Assembly: GCA_030753015.1 (NCBI GenBank)
Contig: JASMDC010000006.1
Coordinates: 1 to 64,000, forward strand
DNA length: 64,000 nucleotides
Source: Candidatus Undinarchaeales archaeon
Lineage (GTDB): Archaea; SpSt-1190; JASMDC01
Direction of reading: 5' to 3'
This document shows, one piece after another, positions 60,274 through 64,000 of the stretch (positions are counted from its first letter, which is position 1; each line of letters starts with the position of its first letter). The notes under the pieces are model-generated. The model was not told the DNA's origin. It saw only the letters and a list, made by a program, of their open reading frames with translations, and ran no database searches. Made by a program: the position numbers and the translations under genes.

Positions 60274-60698
60274 CAGGCGTTCGCCTTCACGATGCGCGTC
60301 ATCTTCACCGCGGCCTCCACGGCGCGCTTGGCGTTGGCCACCCGCTGGGAGGCCTCAAGCCGGGACATTCCTGGTCCGGTGATCCCGAGCGCCACGGGCT
60401 TCTCGAACTCCAGGGACATATCAGCGATGAGACGGCTGGCATTGCTCGCCACGACCGTGTCGTGCTCGGTCGATCCCTCGATGACAGCACCGAGCGTGAC
60501 AACCGCGTCGATATCCTTCTTCTTCAGGAGCGTGCGCACTGCCAGTGGCATATCGAACACGCCGGGCACCTTGATGATATGGGTGACTTCGGCGTCAAGG
60601 AACGTTGCGTGCTCCTTGGCCAGCTCCATCATGGCGTACACGATGTCGTAGTTGAACTCCGCGGCAACGATGCCGAGACGAATTGATGCTTCTGTCAT
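60273..60698 (-). CDS. ribH: 6,7-dimethyl-8-ribityllumazine synthase
   Basis: 141 residues: [35 protein letters not shown] and [20 protein letters not shown], with [19 protein letters not shown]. Condenses the pyrimidine and DHBP. Lumazine synthase assembles into pentamers or capsids. ATG 60698 follows 12 nt after ribC; tight operon. Confidence 0.95.
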   Translation of the reverse strand: MTEASIRLGIVAAEFNYDIVYAMMELAKEHATFLDAEVTHIIKVPGVFDMPLAVRTLLKKKDIDAVVTLGAVIEGSTEHDTVVASNASRLIADMSLEFEKPVALGITGPGMSRLEASQRVANAKRAVEAAVKMTRIVKANA

Positions 60699-60710
60699 GA
60701 TAATCCCTCA

Positions 60711-61214
<504 letters not shown>

Positions 61215-61283
61215 TTAGTAATTACTCAATTTTCAGTAATACATGGACAACGATATAAAGAGCGTCACCTTCATGGATGAGCG

Positions 61284-61913
61284 ATGTCCTGCGTTCGCAC
61301 GCTCCTCACCATCTTCCTGCTCGTCGTTCTGGTCACAGCACAGGGAGTGGACGACTGTGCCCTGATCACTCCCGGACTGGAGCAGGAACACTGCTACCGT
61401 ATAAGGGCTCCGCCAGAGGGGCGAGTGGACATGTGTCTCACCCTTATTGACGATGTGTGGTTGGACGAGTGCCTGGCCGAGGTAGCTCCCGTGCTCGCGA
61501 GGACCAACATTCAGACAGCCACGGGCACCTGCCGGCTCATCAACGACACCTCATGGCGGCAGTGGTGCCATATCGACACGGCCGCTGTCGTGGCCGGGCG
61601 GGACACGGGCAAGGCATGGGGTCTGTGCTCATCTCTTCCATACATGTTCCCTTGGGGAATGTGCGTCGTCGTCGTGCTCGCGCCCCATGGGACCGTAATC
61701 GCCATCCTCATCACCCTCCTGGTGGTCGCGGTCGTGGCACTGCGCTGGCGCCGCCGCGGTGCGGGGGGGGATGACGAGTATGAGGACGGGTCCACGGATG
61801 AGGCACGCGAGTACGTGGAAGAATGCCGTGCTAAAGGACACACCGACGAGGAGATAGAAAGCACCATGAAGGAGTTCGGGTACACTCGTGAGGAGATCGA
61901 ACGGGTGCTCTGA
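61284..61913 (+). CDS. Cys-rich secreted membrane protein with C-terminal UBA-like motif
   Basis: 209 residues. Signal peptide RTLLTIFLLVVLVTAQG, a ~110-residue ectodomain with ten Cys (DDCALITPGLEQEHCYRI, DMCLTLIDDVWLDECLAEV), one helix (VIAILITLLVVAVVALRW) and a cytoplasmic tail ending YVEECRAKGHTDEEIESTM and KEFGYTREEIERVL, a UBA-like motif also found N-terminally at 28807. GATATAAAG 27 nt before ATG 61284. Related by context to the repeat protein that follows. Confidence 0.66.
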   Translation: MSCVRTLLTIFLLVVLVTAQGVDDCALITPGLEQEHCYRIRAPPEGRVDMCLTLIDDVWLDECLAEVAPVLARTNIQTATGTCRLINDTSWRQWCHIDTAAVVAGRDTGKAWGLCSSLPYMFPWGMCVVVVLAPHGTVIAILITLLVVAVVALRWRRRGAGGDDEYEDGSTDEAREYVEECRAKGHTDEEIESTMKEFGYTREEIERVL

Positions 61914-61952
61914 GGGTTCCTTTTATAAGGTTTTGACCGGAGTGAGACCTCC

Positions 61953-64000
61953 ATGGTCCCGGATCACCGGCTGTTTACTGTGATGGCCTTGGTGTGCATG
62001 CTCGCCCTGACGACCGCCATTGAGGTTACACCCGACGACTTTCTGCTGGAGGGTGCACGCGAGTGCGGACCCAAGACCACATGGAAGTGCCAGACCGGTG
62101 AATCGATGGGCAGCTTGATCTTCGCCTACGCTCTTCGCTACAAGGAGACGGGTGAAGAGGCATACCTCACCGCCTTGCAGGAACTGCATGCGATGGGAAC
62201 GTCGGACTGCGGACAGCACACCGGTTGGAACTGCGGTGCCGCCTGGCCTCAGACGTGGATGATGCTGGGATACGCGGCGGCCTACGAGGCCACAAACCTC
62301 ACCGAGTTCAAGGAGGGTCTGGAGGGTCTGGCCGATTCCGGCTCCATCGACTGCGGTGGTAAGTTCGGTGGTCGATGTCGCGACGGCAAGATGCAGGGCT
62401 TTACGATTCTTGCCTACACGACAGCCTACAAGGTCCTTGGCCGTGAGCAGGACCTCGCGATGGCCCGGGACCTCGGTGACAAGGGCTCGCTCGAGTGCGG
62501 CCCCCGAGCTGGCTGGCAATGCAAGTACGGCTACTCACAGGGACCCTACATGCTGGGCTACGCACGTCTGTACGAGCTCACCGGTGAGGCGAGCTACCTG
62601 GAGGCCCTGGAGGGGATGTTCCGCAAGGGCGCGTCCGAGTGCGGGCCGACCACGGGCTGGCGGTGCAACGATGCCGCCTCGGCAGCCTGGCTCACATATG
62701 GTTACGTTCACGTGGTTGAACACCTGCACAACGAGACCCTCTTGACCATGGTGGACGAGCTGGTCCGCACCGGTTCGCGGGACTGTGGTCCCGACACTGG
62801 ATGGAAGTGCGGGCTCGGCCAGAACCAGGCCATTTTCATCCAGGCATACATCAAGGCTGGCGAGCGCGAGCGCGAGTTCCTTGGATATGCTGACCAGATG
62901 CGTGCGAAGGGCTCGTGGGACTGTGGTCCTGAGACAGGGACGCGGTGCGAGTTCGGTATAGATTGTGCTCTCATGAGCATCTCGTACGGGAACGCCACGA
63001 TCTTCGATGAGCTCTACACGTGCGAACCCGGTCGCGTGCTCTGTAATGAACAATGCGTAGAAGGTCTTCACATCCTCGGCGAGGGCGAATCCTGTGTGTG
63101 CAACGAGCAGTGTGACCACCTCGTATGCGTGGAGGGCACATGCTGTCCGGGCGACCGGTTCTGGTGCGCCGAGGCCGCAGCATGCGTGCTCCCCGCCCAG
63201 CCTGACGGCGCCTCTTGTTCCTGCGAGCGTCAGTGCGCAAGCGGTCTGTGCGTAGGCACCTGCGTCCAGCCGGCCACCGTTCAACGGGGCGAGGAGTGCA
63301 CTGTGGACGATGAGTGTGTTGATGGGCTCAAGTGCGTCGGTGGTACTTGCTACATCCCCGGTACATTGAAGACCAGCGATGAGTGCTTGGCGCATGCCGA
63401 GTGCCCTGGCATATGTGCCGATGGCCACTGCTGCGGTAAGGGGCAGACGTGGTGTGCTGATGAGGTTGCCTGTTATGACACCTGTCCGACGCCCACACCC
63501 CCACCTCCCACACCAACACCCGTCGAGCCCATCGAGGCCACGCCCGAGCCCACTCCTGAAGCGCCTACAAGCACACCGACCACGACGGACGCTGACGACA
63601 CGAAGCTCCCCACACAGACACCTGCCCCCTCTGCTGAACCCGAACCCCCGACCGACCAGGGGGATTCGTCGGTGGTGCTCCTTGGGATCCTTGCCCTTAT
63701 CCTTATCATCACCTACACCCAGCTCTCTGGTGGCCCCGAACGGCGCGCAGAGGAGGCGCCCGGCTCAGAGGTCGTGGTCGTCGCTCCCTCCGAGACGTTC
63801 GAACCCAAGGTCAAGATTAAGACCATGGGGGAATCGGCCGAAGAAGAATCGGAAGCGCTCCCGTCAGAGGAGAAAGAGGCACCCGAGATCGAACCTGAGA
63901 AGGTGTTTGAGAAGGAGACCAAGCCCCTACCGACACCTTCCGTCAAGGAGGAAGCGCCTGCCGCAAAGAAGAAGGCCCCCCAAAAGAAACCCACCAAGAA
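61953..64000 (+). CDS. Secreted 'CGPxTGWxC' repeat protein (cut by window end)
   Basis: 682 codons are visible; no stop before the edge. Signal peptide (FTVMALVCMLALTTAIEV), then seven ~42-residue repeats each closing with G-S-x-(D/E)-C-G-P/Q-x-T-G-W-x-C (e.g. GSLECGPRAGWQC, GASECGPTTGWRC, GSRDCGPDTGWKC), with helical, aromatic-rich segments between, like a toroid of alpha hairpins. Next is a Cys-rich EGF/dickkopf-like part (~350-510; CNEQCDHLVCVEGTCC), a Pro/Thr stalk, a helix (SSVVLLGILALILIITY) and a Lys/Glu/Pro tail. TTTTATAAGG precedes ATG 61953. A secreted glycan or ligand-binding protein is plausible. Confidence 0.75.
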   Translation, partial: MVPDHRLFTVMALVCMLALTTAIEVTPDDFLLEGARECGPKTTWKCQTGESMGSLIFAYALRYKETGEEAYLTALQELHAMGTSDCGQHTGWNCGAAWPQTWMMLGYAAAYEATNLTEFKEGLEGLADSGSIDCGGKFGGRCRDGKMQGFTILAYTTAYKVLGREQDLAMARDLGDKGSLECGPRAGWQCKYGYSQGPYMLGYARLYELTGEASYLEALEGMFRKGASECGPTTGWRCNDAASAAWLTYGYVHVVEHLHNETLLTMVDELVRTGSRDCGPDTGWKCGLGQNQAIFIQAYIKAGEREREFLGYADQMRAKGSWDCGPETGTRCEFGIDCALMSISYGNATIFDELYTCEPGRVLCNEQCVEGLHILGEGESCVCNEQCDHLVCVEGTCCPGDRFWCAEAAACVLPAQPDGASCSCERQCASGLCVGTCVQPATVQRGEECTVDDECVDGLKCVGGTCYIPGTLKTSDECLAHAECPGICADGHCCGKGQTWCADEVACYDTCPTPTPPPPTPTPVEPIEATPEPTPEAPTSTPTTTDADDTKLPTQTPAPSAEPEPPTDQGDSSVVLLGILALILIITYTQLSGGPERRAEEAPGSEVVVVAPSETFEPKVKIKTMGESAEEESEALPSEEKEAPEIEPEKVFEKETKPLPTPSVKEEAPAAKKKAPQKKPTK

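Overview
The window is archaeal and GC-rich. Archaeal-type genes include ribosomal protein L10e (rpl10e), a Hef helicase-nuclease, RIO2 kinase, translin, CDP-archaeol synthase (carS), pyruvoyl-dependent arginine decarboxylase, GTP cyclohydrolase III and an archaeal riboflavin synthase. Most genes have a TATA box centred about 25-30 nt before the start codon and little or no Shine-Dalgarno sequence, so leaderless transcription dominates and was used here to choose starts. The lineage is uncertain: a euryarchaeal or DPANN-type archaeon fits, but the route to coenzymes and lipids argues against a very reduced symbiont. No rRNA, tRNA, CRISPR array or transposase was found.

Layout. 1-8468 is a surface-sugar locus (epimerase, family 2 glycosyltransferase, UXS-like decarboxylase, methyltransferase, UDP-sugar dehydrogenase, nucleotidyltransferase-cupin fusion). 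It is broken up by two MNT/HEPN pairs, two decayed DUF1016 genes and a chimeric 179-bp duplication. 8690-15394 holds translin, a large VIT/VWA surface protein, a PfkB kinase, GDP-mannose dehydratase and RIO2. 15432-18430 holds four pilin-like proteins. 18436-23524 has an M29 aminopeptidase, two membrane proteins and Hef. 23541-25303 has a radical SAM/SPASM enzyme overlapping a tiny membrane peptide whose tail is a perfect (Cys-x-x)7 repeat. Divergent from it are a basic Ser/Arg/Gly-rich membrane peptide and a DUF350 protein. I regard this as the best candidate for an undescribed system.

26320-34099 is a nine-gene cluster, mostly proteins with class III (type IV pilin) signal peptides and disulfide-rich ectodomains, including two paralogous pairs. 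34096-36738 (minus) is an SPFH-SHOCT / small membrane protein / coiled coil / DUF4178 operon. L10e and PEP synthase follow. 40004-48018 holds a divergent kinase-like protein, a repeat surface protein, two GT-C glycosyltransferases, a methyltransferase and an SGNH hydrolase, probably for glycoconjugates. 48022-53588 looks like a membrane-lipid island: a B12-type radical SAM enzyme, two tandem tetraether-synthase-like (Tes) radical SAM enzymes and carS. 53572-64000 contains a DUF835 protein, a large thiol-rich membrane protein, HisRS, an almost complete archaeal riboflavin pathway, arginine decarboxylase and two Cys-rich surface proteins; the last runs off the window.

All names come from reading the translations by eye. 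No alignments, profile searches or structure predictions were run.
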